From: Prosapia bicincta
Taxonomy: Eukaryota; Arthropoda; Insecta; Hemiptera; Cercopidae
NCBI GenBank assembly: GCA_036971475.1
Contig: JBAIZL010000002.1
Location: 48,116,229-48,180,228, forward strand
Direction: 5' to 3'
Length of the DNA: 64,000 nt
Part shown: one piece after another, positions 62,201 to 64,000 of the stretch
Numbering within the stretch: position 1 is the first letter of the stretch
Layout of the letters: each line of letters starts with the position of its first letter
Notes under the pieces: generated by a model
What the model saw: the letters and a program-made list of their open reading frames with translations, nothing else
Database searches by the model: none
What the model was told of the DNA's origin: nothing
Position numbers and translations under genes: made by a program

Positions 62201-63790
62201 ATTCGGTGCATAGTTTAGCTATTGGATATCACACACTAACCTACAAGCTGCCCACAAATTACCACATAATACCTGATACATAGCCCGGATAATCATTAAC
62301 GCATAGCGGCCGAGGCAAGTCATGACTAGGGCTAACACAACATATTCAAACCATAGCCTGACTAGGGCTAACACATAGTATCCGATGAGAAGTATGAATA
62401 CAAAGTAACACATAATATCCGCTGCATAGCTCGGCTAAAGTTCGTCATATAGCACCCGAAGTATAGCTTGACAAACACACAGCATTTCATGAGCGGCGTG
62501 ATATAAGGTAACACATAGTATCCGATACACAACCTAGGATCGAATATGACGTCATTCAGGTGGAGAACAAGATGGTGGCAATGTTGATACCGACTTCAAA
62601 AAGGGCTATGGCCTGTGTAGGCTAGATCAAATAACCAACGTTTCAACTAAACTACTGTCATACGCGTAGTTTAACCAACCAACATACGTGAAGTTCAAAC
62701 GAACAGCATTGACACCAAGTCCAAATAGGCTATGGCGGCTATGCCCAGATCAACGTATCAGCTAATCAAAATGAAAAACTTACGCTAATCAACCAACATC
62801 TACACCGAGGTCAAATGGGTTATGGTTAGCGAAGGCACTGGCAAAAGCTTTAAGCCTTAGACATAATTATAGCTATCAACGCATACCAAAATAGCTATGC
62901 AGAAACCGTCAAGGCCATTACACATATTGTCCAGGTATGTTCTCCATCAAACCGAGACTTTAGACACCATCTCTGTAAAACAGCTAACAAATTATACTCT
63001 ACCACAATAGGTATGTCAAAACTGTTACCGGATCATAATCTAAGACAGTGGTTACGTAACGCCCTTTATCAATTTAAGACCTTAAGCGATATCTTCGTAA
63101 AGACAGCCACAATAGTTACGTTAGAGCTACCGCTGCTCACCCTACCATAATAGCTACGTACAGAGGGTTAATATTGTATAACCTATCACAAGACTTATGT
63201 AAAAACAGCTAGGCATAACCTGTCACACAATAACTGCGCAAAGGCAGCTAACAAGGCCTACCCCATTAAAATAGCTACGAAAAGATAACATCCAATACAT
63301 ATCCTATCATATTAGCTATGTAAAGACAATAAATGCGTAAAGGCAGCTAACAATGCCTACCCCATTAAAATAGCTACGAAAAGAATACAACCAATACATA
63401 ACTTATCATAATAGCTATGTAAAGACAGCTAAAGATGCATAACCTAACTCAGTAATGATTGCTATTAAATAATGAACCATTACACTAGCCACGTAAAAAC
63501 AGTTATCGATCCGTGACCAAGATAATACTTACGTAAGATCTATATCAGTGCTAAGACAATAGCTCCGTAAGGAAAACCTACCACTTCATGAACTACGACA
63601 ACAGCAAGGTGTGGACGGCTACCAATACATTACTTATCACAGCTACCAACACATAACTCGTCACACTAGCTAAGTAAATAGCGCTACGACTGAATAGCCT
63701 ATCACACAGGCTAATTGAGGGTCACTAACTAAACCATCACAATATCTCTGTACAAGGCAGATGGCGTGATGATCCTCATCTTTATCGCAC
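62201..63790. repeat. Diverged satellite region (AATAGCTATGTAAAGACAGCTAA units)
   Basis: Motifs such as TAGCTATGTAAAGACAG and CATAACCTATCA recur irregularly. A direct repeat of about 100 bp is visible at about 63,228-63,330 and 63,330-63,430 (GGCAGCTAACAA.GCCTACC, then CCATTAAAATAGCTACGAAA). No coding sequence was recognised. Confidence 0.65.
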
Positions 63791-63794
63791 ACCT

Positions 63795-63990
63795 AACAGT
63801 AGGTTAGGTTAGAAGCACTCTGGCTAGCTTAGGTTAGTGGGTTGAAAATAATTTTTTCTAAAAACTACCCCTCTAGACGTGGTTGAACACCCAACAGTAG
63901 GTTAGGTTAGAAGCACTCTGGCTAGCTTAGGTTAGTGGGTTGAAAATATTTTTTTCTAAAAACTACCCCTCTAGACGTGGTTGAACCCTC
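63795..63990. repeat. 98-bp tandem duplication with TTAGG motifs
   Basis: Two nearly identical units (63,795-63,892 and 63,893-63,990), both beginning AACAGTAGGTTAGGTTAG and ending CTAGACGTGGTTGAAC. Only a few positions differ. The array continues at least to the window edge. Confidence 0.9.
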
Positions 63991-64000
63991 CCCCAAGGGA

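Overview
The window looks like non-coding, repeat-rich chromosomal DNA from an arthropod, most likely an insect. The reasons are: strong AT bias; dense (TA)n, (CA)n and (GA)n microsatellites; two exons of a Klingon-type immunoglobulin cell-adhesion gene separated by a 25.8 kb intron; many decayed transposable elements of several classes; and short TTAGG/CCTAA runs of the arthropod telomere type. No prokaryotic-style genes are present, and most open frames are microsatellite or transposon by-products.

Layout. 1-1.45 kb: the 3' part of a Penelope-like element (PLE: reverse transcriptase plus GIY-YIG endonuclease), broken by stops and frameshifts and followed by a hammerhead-ribozyme-like core. 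1.5-5.6 kb: AT-rich DNA with no recognised gene. 5,627-14,834: a complete-ended LTR retrotransposon (2.02 kb LTRs, TGCAAC...GTTGCA ends, ATAC target duplication, tRNA-Lys primer site) sitting in a (CA)n tract. Its gag has three stop codons, its pol is largely deleted, but an A AAA AAC slippery site with a downstream stem survives at the gag/pol junction. A diverged relative of its LTR seems to follow (about 14.84-16.92 kb).

19,142-19,342 and 45,099-45,206 (minus strand): two consecutive exons encoding the first Ig domain of a Klingon-like protein. The intron between them holds an RTE-like reverse-transcriptase relic, a Helitron/Pif1-helicase relic, PLE terminal fragments, many microsatellites and, 41 bp from a splice donor, a 768-bp hAT-type MITE with a perfect 8-bp target duplication. 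Upstream of the exon (45.2-58.4 kb) lie a perfect RFX X-box palindrome, a GC-richer CpG-containing island at 47.8-48.1 kb, an inverted pair of PLE ends, a pogo/Tigger-type MITE and a hAT transposase C-terminal relic.

From about 58.4 kb to the end the base composition changes sharply and the DNA becomes satellite-like: G-rich repeats, a minisatellite of about 28 bp monomers in four-monomer higher-order units, a 30-bp array, longer dispersed units, and a 98-bp tandem duplication containing TTAGG motifs. This resembles heterochromatic or subtelomeric DNA.

The two Klingon-like exons are the only host coding sequence I can support with confidence. The most interesting signals are the family of hammerhead-like PLE ends, all next to (TA)n arrays, and the intact frameshift signal in an otherwise dead but recently inserted LTR element. 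I did not find a clearly new multi-gene system. All coordinates and identities were read by eye, with no database search.
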